Assembly (NCBI GenBank): GCA_003339415.1
Contig: PDHQ01000008.1
Location: 186,001-250,000 of the forward strand
Source: Ophiocordyceps camponoti-saundersi (nom. inval.)
Lineage: Eukaryota > Ascomycota > Sordariomycetes > Hypocreales > Ophiocordycipitaceae
Direction: 5' to 3'
DNA: 64,000 nt
Shown here: in pieces, positions 34,468 to 44,050 of the stretch
How positions within the stretch are numbered: the stretch's first letter is position 1
How the letters are laid out: each line of letters opens with the position of its first letter
Translations under genes and position numbers: made by a program
Notes under the pieces: model-generated
The model's input: only the letters and a program-made list of their open reading frames with translations
What the model was told of the DNA's origin: nothing
The model's database searches: none

Positions 34468-36371
34468 TCAAAAAGCCTTCGTAAACTGCCTTCTCCACTC
34501 GTCATACCCATCAATCATATCCCTCGTGATATTCCTAGGCGTCTTCTTCAGCGCAGCCAGCAAATCAGCCATTGAAATCTCCATCCTCGGCTGCTCACCC
34601 TCCTCCTCTTCCTCATCTCCATCAACATCATCAAGACGATCCAACACCATGAGGCCAGCCTCGTTACAAACAGCCCGAATCTCAGCACCGGAGAAGCCTT
34701 CGGCCCTACGAGCAAGATCCTTAACGTCCACGTCGGGAGAGAGCGACAAACCGCGTAGATGAACGGCGAAGACGTCCTCGCGGGCAGCCTGGTCCGGAGG
34801 TCCGACGTAGAGGAGCTGGTCGAAGCGGCCCGGACGGAGGAGGGCGGGATCGATGGCCTCGGGCCTGTTGGTGGCGGCCAGGACGAGGACGCCGGTGAGG
34901 GCCTCGAAGCCGTCCATCTCGGTGAGGAGGGTGGTGAGCATGTTCACGGCTCCGGTGCTGCGAGAAGAGGAGGAAGAGGAAGATGGACCTCCCGAAGGAC
35001 CGCGCTGTCCGCCGATGGAGTCGATCTCGTCAAAGAAGATGATGGAAGGGGAGGCGGCGCGGGCCCGTTCGAAGAGCGTTCGCACCGCCCGCTCAGACTC
35101 GCCGACGTACATGTTGAGAAGCTCGGCGCCCTTGACGGCGAAGAAGTTGAAGCCCGACTCGGTGGCCATGGCCTGGGCCGACAGCGTCTTGGAGCAGCCC
35201 GGAGGCCCGTAGAGGAGTAGACCCTTGGGTGGGTTGCGCAGCACGAGGCGCGAGGCCGGGTTGGCGTCCTTTGCGCTCCGGATCATGCGGGCGAGCACCT
35301 TCTTGAGGCTGGCCTGGCCGCCGACGTCACGCCAGTGAATGGTGGGAGGTTTCAGGTTGATGTCGTGCATGGCTGTCGGACGGGTGATGCGAAAGGCGCG
35401 CTCCATGTCGTCGGCCGTCAAGAAGAGACTCGGGGAGCCGGCGGCGGTGGCAGCGTCTTGGATCGGTTGATGATCGAGCCTGTCGCCAAGGATGCGCTTG
35501 GCGTTGAGGACGAGGTTGGCGAGATCGTCGCCGTTGTAAGCGTGCGTCATGCTGGCCATGCCGGCGAGACAACGCGTCTTGATGTCCGGGTCGAGCGGAG
35601 GGTCGAGGTAGGTCAGGATCTCGAGTCGCTCTGTGGCGCGAGGGATGGGCAGGGCCACGTTGTCGCGGAAACGGGAACGCTTCTGCAGCTTCGCCGGGAC
35701 GTCCGTCATGTAGTCGAGACAGGTGGCCAGGACGACAACCTTGGGCAGGGCGTCGGCCTTGACGGCGTCGGCCGAGAGGCTGTCGAGCTCGTCGCCGAGA
35801 GCCTCGATGACGGACTCGCGGTTGGACCGATCCTTTGCCAGCAGGTCCTCGAGACCGTCGATGAGGATGATACTCGGCTGCTGTGCGTGGGCCTGGCGGA
35901 AGGTCTCCTTGATGGCCGACAGCTTCTCCGAGGGCCGGATCCAGAAGACGGTGCCCCAGCCGGTTTCCTGCACGCAACGCAACAGCATCGTCTTTCCCGT
36001 TCCACGACCGCCGTGGATGACGAAGCCGCAAGATTCACGCTCGCCCTTGACCCAAAAGGAGCGGCAGAAGCCTCTGAGGAAGCGGTTGAGGGCGCCGACC
36101 TGCGACGCCAGCCCGGGCACGCTGTTGACGACGAGATCATGGCCAGTCGGTGAGGCCGTACGCGAATTCTGTTTCTCGGGCTGGAAGATGCGTACCGAGG
36201 TCGACGATAGTTGAAACTTGGCCAGGTTGTCGGTGCGCATGTCGACGGACAAGACGACAAAGGAGCGACGAAGCTTGGCGATGTTGACGCCCTCGAAGAG
36301 CATGCCTGGGAAGATGTGATCGGCGCGATCTGTACAAAGAGGGCTGTTGAGTCAGAGAAAGATGAAGACCA

Positions 36372-36412
<41 letters not shown>

Positions 36413-36858
36413 AGAGACGAACCGAGGTATAAACTGAGGCAAAACTCCCATCCAGCCTCATGCTTAGAGTCGACACTGGCACTTCGCCGTTGTTGATCAT
36501 CCGAAACATCCCGGACAACAACCTCGCGCGCGACAGGCACAGCACTCCCATCAGCGAGCGAGATCCGAACCTGGTCCCCAATCTTGAACCCAGCCGCATC
36601 CTGAAAAGCGCGCGACATCATGACGATGTTCGGCCCAACATTCTTATCCGGAAGCAACCAAAGCGCAGCCTCCCTCCGCACTCCCCCGCCAACAGCCTCA
36701 ACGACACAAAGCCTTCCGAGCTCGAGCCCGTTGGTGAGGGCGATCAAAGCCTCTTTGCTGATGTAGACGCGCGCGGCGCCCACCAGACTCGCCTTTTCGA
36801 GGCTGGGGTTCGCCAGAGGCCTGACCTTGGCCTCGAGGCATTTTTTCGCCATCGTCAT
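34468..36858 (-). CDS. AFG2: Type II AAA ATPase, Afg2/Drg1-like
   Basis: Exons are 36858-36423 and 36329-34468 (765 aa). The 93-bp intron holds a GA/CT microsatellite, and the join gives Asp. The N-domain (about 1-190) precedes two AAA modules. D1 has Walker A GGRGTGKT near residue 250. D2 has Walker A GPPGCSKT near residue 520, whose Cys-Ser replacement of Gly-Thr is the hallmark of Afg2/Drg1/SPATA5. D2 also has YVGESERAVR, Walker B IIFFDEID, and the second region of homology with ATNRPEAIDPALLRPGRFD. Afg2 releases shuttling factors such as Rlp24 from cytoplasmic pre-60S ribosomes. In D1 the Walker B equivalent reads IILIDGLEDL, lacking the catalytic Glu. Cdc48-like assignment is less likely. 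Confidence 0.86.
36378..36408. repeat. (GA)n microsatellite inside an intron
   Basis: About fifteen GA units (CT on the coding strand) lie in the single intron of the Afg2-like gene. Confidence 0.9.
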
Positions 36859-37471
36859 GATCGATTGCCGCTGAATGCCAAAGAGATGGGGAGATCAGTG
36901 CAGGAGAGGAGAGAAAGAATCGAAGAAGCTGGCTATCGATCATCCAGAGACTATCTTCCGAGAGGAGAGGCGCTTCCAGGTTCCCGCGCCCGAGCGCATC
37001 GCTCCGTCTCTGCCTTTGGTTTCCCGAAGATCCGTGGAAGGGGCGAAGGTTTTCCTTGGTTTTTGATTCCTGCCTTATCTGGAGATTGTCTTGATCCTCG
37101 TCTTCTTCCTTCCTATTCCTTTTTAATCCGTCTCTTCTATTCGTCTCCGCTGACTGAGAATTGAGCGTCAAAGTCGAATGAATTTACACCCAAAAGTGAA
37201 GTGGAAAAAATGAACAAAGAAAAAAATCCATCGCAGGGTTTGACACCGAGCGACGTCATTCTCCTCTTAGAATCCCAATCGGGAAAAGAGCCCGCACGTT
37301 CAGGGCCAGGAACATCCCAAAGGGTCTTAGCGCGTGGCGCCAGCCATTTTTCCTCCACGCCATGCTGAGCTTAGCTAATTCCGCCTGAAAGCTCAGCTTA
37401 GCTAATTCCAGCTTGGAAACGCAACGCAGAGCTATCATGGGGAAGAGGTTGAAAACACACAAATCATCCCT
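36859..37471. other. Divergent promoter region with a 19-bp direct repeat
   Basis: This separates the Afg2-like gene and the gene at 37472. It contains the direct repeat at 37364-37409 listed separately. Confidence 0.5.
37364..37409 (+). repeat. Two-copy 19-bp direct repeat near a start codon
   Basis: GCTGAGCTTAGCTAATTCC at 37364-37382 recurs at 37391-37409 with one mismatch (fourth base). The copies start 27 bp apart and end about 60 bp before the ATG at 37472. They could be a paired regulatory site. Function is not known. Confidence 0.7.
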
Positions 37472-38624
37472 ATGGCATGGCTTCGTCCTCGGCTCTTACC
37501 GCTGCTTCGACCGTCAAGTGAAGCCGTCGCGGTTCCTCGTCGGCCCTTCTCCAGCGCTAAGGATGGCGACGGCGCGGACGGAGACGAAGGCGACGGCCTT
37601 GGTAAAATCGTCGCGTCGCCGTCGACAACGACCAATGAGCTCCAATGGCCGCTATTGAAGCGCAAGAGCGAGTCGCGAACCGAAGTCAAAGAAAACGCAT
37701 TAAAGGCGATGGCCAATACTGTCATCTCTCCGCCCAGCGAGAGTTCCGATGACACGGAAAAGCCCACGCTCATCATCCACGGCTTGAGCCCCTACCTCTA
37801 CCGTTCCGACTTTCACAGACTCGGAACTGGAGGCTGGTTGCAGTTCACGAGATCAAGTTCGCACATCATCCCCTATAAAAACGAGGTTGTTTCCTCCATA
37901 TTAACAACTCAATTCACTCATCCTCCTAGTTCACCCCCTTCGCGACCCTTCTACCCTCGAACTAGACCCCCTAGGCCGGTACTTCATAGGCTTCACCACC
38001 GAAGCAGCCGCCTCCAGCTACCGCGACAACCTCGACCGGCTGTACCGCCTGGCTCGCACGAGGATGCTCTCCCCCACAGGCTTGTGGCAGAAAAAGGCTC
38101 CCGCTGACATCGCCGCCTCCACGAACCCGGATCAAGTGGACTCACTCACCATCCTCCCGGCTTCGCAACCGCTGCACATGACGCAAAACTTCGTCAAAAG
38201 GCGAAAAGCCTGGTTTGAATCCCTCGGCCGCATCATCACCGCCTTCGGATACCCCTATCCGTCAGACGATAGACCGTTCATAATACTCCTGCGTGTCTAT
38301 CCGCCCAATCTCGAGACCGCCACTCTTGAACGGCTCATTCAAGATGACTGTAACGTCAGGAAGTGCAGCTGGCGCATCTCGAAACCCTTTTTCCTCGACA
38401 AAAACTTCGGATCCGAGTTTGATGCCCAAGATCCACTTCATACCTCGGTGTCCCCCAAGCGAGCCGAGCCTCTCGAGTCGCAACGACGGCGCTTTGTCTT
38501 TGTCTGCGACAACGACAATGAGGCACATCGCTTCCGGCGTCACTGGAATCAACGAACGCTGTTTACAGAAAACAACGCGAAGAAAGAGAGGCACGTCTTC
38601 CACGCCACCGTCATTCACTGGTAG
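37472..38624 (+). CDS. Probable mitochondrial protein, function unknown
   Basis: Exons are 37472-37856 and 37930-38624 (359 aa). The 73-bp intron has a weak GTTCGC donor but a good TTAAC branch region and CTAG acceptor. The chosen join restores TRSIHPLRDPSTLELDPLGRY in frame. The N-terminus (MAWLRPRLLPLLRPSS...VPRRPFSS) is Arg/Leu/Ser-rich with no acid residues up to about 15, as in mitochondrial presequences. Conserved-looking blocks are TLIIHGLSPYLYRSDFHRL, LGRYFIGFTTEAAASSYRD and PFIILLRVYPPNLETATLER. The pattern of beta strand, loop, helix could be an RNA-recognition-like fold, but no canonical RNP motif is visible. No function assigned. Confidence 0.72.
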
Positions 38625-39211
38625 CCGCCGGTCACTATCTTTGCTTCCACCCTCCGCACAGAGAAAGAGAGAGCGAGATACAGAGGAAGGGAGGTGTTAT
38701 ATATAGATGGAGACACAAAAAGACTAAAGACGTCCGTCTCGTACGCGGCTTAGGCGCCTGTCCTCGCTGCCGCCTCTCGTAACATTCCATAGCAAACCAT
38801 CGGCTCCCCTCCGGGTAGACATCCTGGTACCTCTCCCTCCGAGTCAGTATTGGAACGACGGCAGACTCGTAAGAGTGAACACAGAGGCGTAAACACACAC
38901 ATGCACATGCACACACACACACACGCTCTCTCTCTCTCACTCTCTCTTCCTCTCACAGACACAGAGACAGAGACACATACATACACACGGGAAAAGAGAG
39001 ATGGAAAAAACAGACGAGAAACACCACAAAGCAAATGAGCAACCACTCAACTCCAGACCATATTCGTCCTCTAGTAGTGGCAAGGAAAAGAAAAAAACAG
39101 AAGAACCAAAGACCAACTGGCAAGGGGGAATAAGAACCAGATGAAACAGCGTGGAGCGTGTAGAAATCTCCCCTCCCTCCCTCCTCCCCAAATACATGCC
39201 AAGAGACGGGC
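38625..39211. other. Convergent region with CA and CT microsatellites
   Basis: 3' regions of the mitochondrial protein gene and SEC4. CA repeats (about 38896-38925) and CT tracts (about 38926-38956) dominate; open frames here are repeat-derived. Confidence 0.6.
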
Positions 39212-40048
39212 TCAGCAGCACTTGCTGGCCATGGAAGCTTCGCCTTTGTCACCGACGTTGACGCCGGAAGCGGCTGAAGGGTCGTTCTTGGAGGAGTCGA
39301 TGAGGCGTTTCTTGATGTCGGTGGCGAGGCTGTAAAAGGCCTTGTCGATGTTGATGTTGCTCTTTGCCGAAACCTCGAGGAAGGGGATGCCCAGTTCGTC
39401 GGCGAGGGCTTGGCCCTTTTCTTGGGAGATGACGCGCTTCTCTTCCCAGTCGCACTTGTTTCCTATGAGAATCTTGTTGACGCCTTCAGTGGCATGGTGT
39501 TCGACGTTCTCGAACCAGGTGCGGATATCTATAGCCCAACGGTTGTCAGGAACGAAGAATCAAAACCAGAGCAGGTCAAGGGAAGGAAAAGAGCAAGGTG
39601 CTGACTGTTGAAAGAGCGCTCGTCGGTGACGTCGTAGACGAGGAGTATGCCCATAGCGCCGCGATAATAAGCGGTGGTGATGGTTCGGAAACGTTCCTGT
39701 CCAGCCGTATCCCAAATCTGCAGCTTGACTCGTTTTCCGTCGAGGTCGATGGTACGAATCTTAAAGTCGATACCTATGGTAGTGATGAACGAAGGCGTAA
39801 ACGAGTCTTCGCTGAAGCGCAGCAGACAGCATGATTTGCCGACTCCCGAGTCGCCTATTAGCAGTAGTTTAATCTACCGTTCGAGATGTAGATTTTCGTC
39901 ATGCGCCCATCCGCCCCGTTTCCCCTCCCACCAGAGTAGAAGATTCGTCAGTCCTGAAGATGATCCCGAGAGAGAAGATAAGGGGGAGGGTGGGGAAATG
40001 GTGTCGCTTGAACCGTACGAGGAAATCGTAATTGCGAGTGCTCGGCAT
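39212..40048 (-). CDS. SEC4: Rab GTPase, Sec4/Rab8 type
   Basis: Exons are 40048-40019, 39873-39606 and 39528-39212 (204 aa). Introns of 145 and 77 bp occur; the first exon codes only ten residues ([10 protein letters not shown]). G-boxes are complete: GDSGVGKS, the switch I Thr in TTIGIDF, WDTAGQE, GNKCD and SAK. The RabF-like switch region [20 protein letters not shown] matches Sec4/Rab8. The C-terminus SKCC is the double-geranylgeranylation site. Sec4 drives post-Golgi vesicle tethering with the exocyst at growing tips. Assignment to Sec4 rather than another Rab rests on [20 protein letters not shown] and the effector loop. Confidence 0.92.
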
Positions 40049-40937
40049 CCTGACGACCGACGACGACGACGACGGCGAAGAGCGTCGACCAGGCGAGAGT
40101 CGCGATAAGGAAGACGAACAGGCGGAAATAACAGACGACAAAGAACAAGGAAAATGCAAAAGGAAAAGAAGAAGAACCCGATGACGAAGAGAGAGAAGGG
40201 GGCGGGAAGAAAAGGGATTCCGCGGATGTGACGAGTTGCCGTTCCTTGCCTCGACTTGCTTGAGGGGGGGGGGGGGGGCGTGAGAGAGAAGACGTTGTTC
40301 CTGGAGAAATGTCGGCACTGGCTGGGCATGGGGGGGGAGTCTAGAGGGGAAGGGGGGGGGGGGGAAGGAGGAGGGGTATTTTCTTTTTTCCGAGATGGAA
40401 GGGTGTGTGGCTTACATGCAAGTTGGCTGACAATTTCCACATACACCCCCCTTCTATCAATGAAAGGGTTGAGATAACAAGAACAAGGAATACGGTGACA
40501 GGGAATGGAGAAAAGAAGTATCCCTAGAGAAAGGGTTGACCAGAGAAAATTCGATCGACAACGGCTGTGACAAGTCGCTTCCGTCTCCTGTTTGAAAGAG
40601 CCTCGAGCCGGGAAGAGAGGGGGGAAGACGGGATGATGCCTCAGGCAATCATTCAGTTACGAATTCGTGGCTAGGCATACACCCTCGTCCCATGACCGCA
40701 TCCAAGCAGATAGACTTCTATTCACACAACACTTTGTATCTGCACACCACATTTAGAAGGAAGAGCATATCCCATCATCCATGAAGAGAAATTAAAAGTC
40801 CTGGACACACGACATCGAGTGGAGATTGAAGTGTTAAGAAGAAAGAGTCCAGTCGATCTATCTCGTACAAAAGCGTAAATGCAATGACTTCTCTTGTTCT
40901 TCTCCGCGTTGTCCGGTCCCATGCGTTGGGGTATATC
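40049..40937. other. Upstream region of SEC4 with G-runs
   Basis: Contains G homopolymers at about 40262-40278 and 40351-40365 and the HSP10 3' side. Unlike the three N-gap regions there is no duplicated flank. No gene is supported. Confidence 0.5.
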
Positions 40938-41443
40938 TCACTCGCCCTTGATCTTGGCCAGGATTCTGAAAAGAGTTTCCAAAATCAGCTCACTTGGTCT
41001 CTTTTCTCTAGCTTCCTTTTTTTGAAAGAAAAGAGAAGTAAAAAGAGGGAAAAGAGGGACAACGAAGAAAAGAAAACTCACTCTCCATCTCGGAAGAGAT
41101 GATACTCCTCCTCGCCCACCTTCACAGGTGACCCTCCATACTGCGGAATCAAAACCCGATCGCCAGCCGCCACCCCCATAGGCATGTGCTTCCCCTGCTT
41201 ATCCAGCGCGCCAGGCCCGACAGCCAACACCTTGGCCTCGTTGAGCTTCTCCACGCTCGACTCTGGGAGGATGATGCCGCTCGCCGTCTTAGCCTCGGCC
41301 TTGACACGCTGTACCAGCACCCGATCAAGGAGCGGCACCAGGCTGCGAATGCTGCGGATTGTCGTCGCCTGCAATCGTGTTAGTCGTCCGATTTCACATT
41401 GTAGACCAACACCATCACCAATAACGGAAGTCGCACGCACCAT
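40938..41443 (-). CDS. HSP10: Mitochondrial 10-kDa chaperonin (GroES/Hsp10)
   Basis: Exons are 41443-41441, 41368-41082 and 40965-40938 (105 aa). The first exon is the ATG alone: GTGCGT follows immediately, and the next exon starts with Ala of ATTIRSIRSL. The second intron is 116 bp, and the last exon encodes only ILAKIKGE. Family blocks are LVPLLDRVLVQR, AKTASGIILPESS, the NEAKVLAVGPG region, DRVLIPQYGGSPVKV and EEYHLFRDGEILAKI. Hsp10 caps the Hsp60 chamber in the matrix. The GroES mobile loop (SGIILPE) is intact. A heat-shock element lies about 170 bp upstream. Confidence 0.94.
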
Positions 41444-42503
41444 TTTTGATCAATAGAACTGCTGTGCCAACACCCAATTGATCCCGAGTGTAGAGGCTTA
41501 AGAGACGGAGGGGAAGAGTGATCCGAGGTCTGGACAGAAATGACACAAAGAACTGAAGCAAACAGGCTGGCGATGCAAAGAATTAAAGAGAAGAAAAAAG
41601 TTATAGCTTTATCTTCCAGGACCTTCCAGAAAAAAAAAATCCGCTAAACGATCATAACGGCGCTTCGTTTCTCCGTCCCGCCCCGTTTTTATTCTTCGAG
41701 AGTCTGATGTGTTTATTTGCACATACAAGTCAGTAAGCCGCACATCGCCGTCCCTCTTATCATGTCATTATATCCAGCAACCTCAAGCTGGGTATAATAG
41801 AGTCGAGCTGGTTCAAGGGCCTTTGAAACACAGTAAAGCAGCACATTTTGGTTCCCAGAAAGGGCTTGCACTCGAAACGGCAGAGAATATTCTTAGTTAT
41901 AAGCTATCAACTAAACCCAACAATACACCGGTAATCACATTACTGTTTTACATACGGATACAACTGGACAATTCACATGGGAAAAGGCGAACTCTTCATC
42001 GCCACCTCTTTCTTCCGGCTTACTGCTTTCATCTGATTCATCCTCGTTGATAATGCCGACGCTAAGCAGACCTTCCTGATAATATCCGGTGTCCAAGCTC
42101 GCATATCTTCTTGATTGGCTCGTTCATCAAATGCCATCACGACCGCGTAGGGAGCTTTACAAGAAGCGTTCATCTATCCGGTATCACTACCAAGTGATCT
42201 CATATTCCGTTCAATATTCGTGAAGCGAAAGATACCGTCCAGCTTGCTTTGTCCGAGGACAATACGACAACCGTCCTGAGCATTAAGCCGAGGATGGATA
42301 TCCCTTCCAGGCCTTGTGTAATGAGGATGGCACTCAGCCATCCCACCGAGCACGTATTCGACTCGAGCATGCTTATGTATTCACACTCATCTTTATAGAC
42401 CAGTCCGTATGTACAATTCAACCTCCAGCATCCAACCAAGATAACCACGAGCCCATCCAGCAATGTACCCAAAAGCCCACCACAAAAGACACAGCCAAAC
42501 CCC
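41444..42503. other. Intergenic region upstream of HSP10
   Basis: Besides the heat-shock element no feature is supported. The open frames here (e.g. 41709-42050, 41973-42173) have no domains. Confidence 0.4.
41614..41631 (-). promoter_or_regulatory. Heat-shock element upstream of HSP10
   Basis: TTC-CA-GGA-CC-TTC-CA-GAA: four alternating 5-bp NTTCN/NGAAN units with one mismatch (GGA for GAA), about 170 bp before the HSP10 start. This spacing and array fit binding by the trimeric factor Hsf1. Assigned from motif and gene context. Confidence 0.65.
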
Positions 42504-42713
42504 CTAGTAGCAACGGCGTCGACGACTATCCCACCTCCGACGCTCACGGCAGCCGCAGCTCCTGCGCCTGTCGTCCCAGTAAGACCACCTATCGTTACCA
42601 CACCTACGATCACCGTAGTTCTGTACTTTCTGCTGCTCGATCTTCGGGTCTGCTGTGGCGGTGACGGATCCCATGGTGACGAGGGCGGCGATGAAGAATT
42701 GTTTGACGAGCAT
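42504..42713 (-). CDS. Small secreted Arg/Trp/Cys-rich peptide
   Basis: 69 aa from MLVKQFFIAALVTMGSVTA. Residues 1-21 form a signal peptide with a hydrophobic core and ATA-like cleavage region. The mature part is about 48 aa: a short acidic/neutral lead, then a strongly basic tail with four Cys and three Trp. Within the tail, the pattern W-x2(3)-D-x-R-R-R-x-C occurs twice (WDDRRRSC and WDSRRRRC), suggesting internal duplication. The tail could be disulfide-bonded (four Cys), as in antimicrobial or effector peptides. The in-frame ATG further upstream would bury the signal peptide, so it is rejected. No family is recognised. Confidence 0.55.
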   Translation of the reverse strand: MLVKQFFIAALVTMGSVTATADPKIEQQKVQNYGDRRCGNDRWSYWDDRRRSCGCRERRRWDSRRRRCY

Positions 42714-44050
42714 TTTTGATCTGCGGTGTTTCTTGGAAGAGGTTTGTATTTGAGTGTTGGATGTAAAGCGAGTTGGTAATGAACTTGTGTTGACTGTTAA
42801 GAGAAGATGGACAGACAAACAGAGGAGCGAGATCGAGGAGTTTATATAGATAATTCAACGGTAGGGAAAACAGTTCATCACACCAGCTCACCGTCTGTCT
42901 CCCCGTCCCTTACCTCAGAACCCACCACTCAACTGACAACCCTCCGCAAGAACACCAAGCTACTGCAAAGCCCATCACATCTCAACTACCGGCAACTCCC
43001 ACGATGCAAGAATACGAACCCGCTAGCTCACCGTAGCTCAAGCCATCCAATGAAACAACGAAGCTAACACCGCAGCCAAGGACCAGGGAAACACGGGACA
43101 AAGAGCACATATCGAAGCAGTGACGAACGAGCTCTTTTACCCGGATTCCCCTCTCCAAACGTCAGAGACACAGAGAAACCAGCAAGGTGCCTACAGGCTG
43201 CAGCCGTCAGCAAGCTCTGAGACAAAAACTCATGGATGATGCCGTGAGCCGGTCGGGCCGGGGGGGGTGATAGCTATCCGCCGATCTATTTAGCACTTGA
43301 CTTGTGAACTTGTGAGGTCATAGCAAAGGTGAAAGCTGAGAGAAGGGGAAAGCTTGGCGGGCTGGCTAGATAGCTGTCTTCTTAAGTAGGTAACTAGCCT
43401 TGAACCATGACGCTATCGTGAGCAACGAAGCTGTGAGCAGCACACACCTTATCTAAGTCTTCATACATCTATCTATCTATCGTGGGAAACCAGACCATAT
43501 CACTCTCCAAACGACAGCTTCATTCTCACATGGACCATAAAAAACCCCTCAGCCGCTCTTTTCACAGCTTCGGAAGTCCGGGCCTGAACAGCAGAAAAGC
43601 AGAGCCAGAGCATGCAAGTCCTCGACTGTAAGACAAGGAACAAGCCGGATGTCTAAGACACATATCCCCCCCCCCTCCCAGGCGAGTGGACGATGGAGCT
43701 GTCACCTCCTCCCAGGTAAATGCCATTGTATGCCTCTCTATCCGTACAGCACCTACACAGTCTCAAGACCGGTCTGACGACGACATATATAAAACGGCAT
43801 CGCCGTAAAAATCTCACATACACGGCTCATGATAAAGCCTCATCCGACTTTCTGCCGTTCGCTTGACCGATGGCTCGGCCACCATGCAGTACAAGGAGAT
43901 AATAAAGAACCCATCCATCCCACTCTATAGCCGTCTCAAATGACAACGGTCCTGGCCTTCTATCTGCCGTAACGCCCAATCAAAGAGGGAAAGAAGAAAA
44001 CATATCTTATGACAAGTTACTGACGACAGAGAAAAGAAAACAATTGCTCG
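42714..44050. other. Gene-free region
   Basis: Mixed-composition intergenic DNA downstream of the kinase gene and upstream of the small peptide gene. No supported feature. Confidence 0.4.

Noticed and set aside
40262..40365. G-runs upstream of SEC4 as a fourth collapsed gap or a G-quadruplex promoter
   Set aside because: There are no Ns and no duplicated flank. Homopolymer runs alone do not meet a four-track quadruplex pattern that I can defend.
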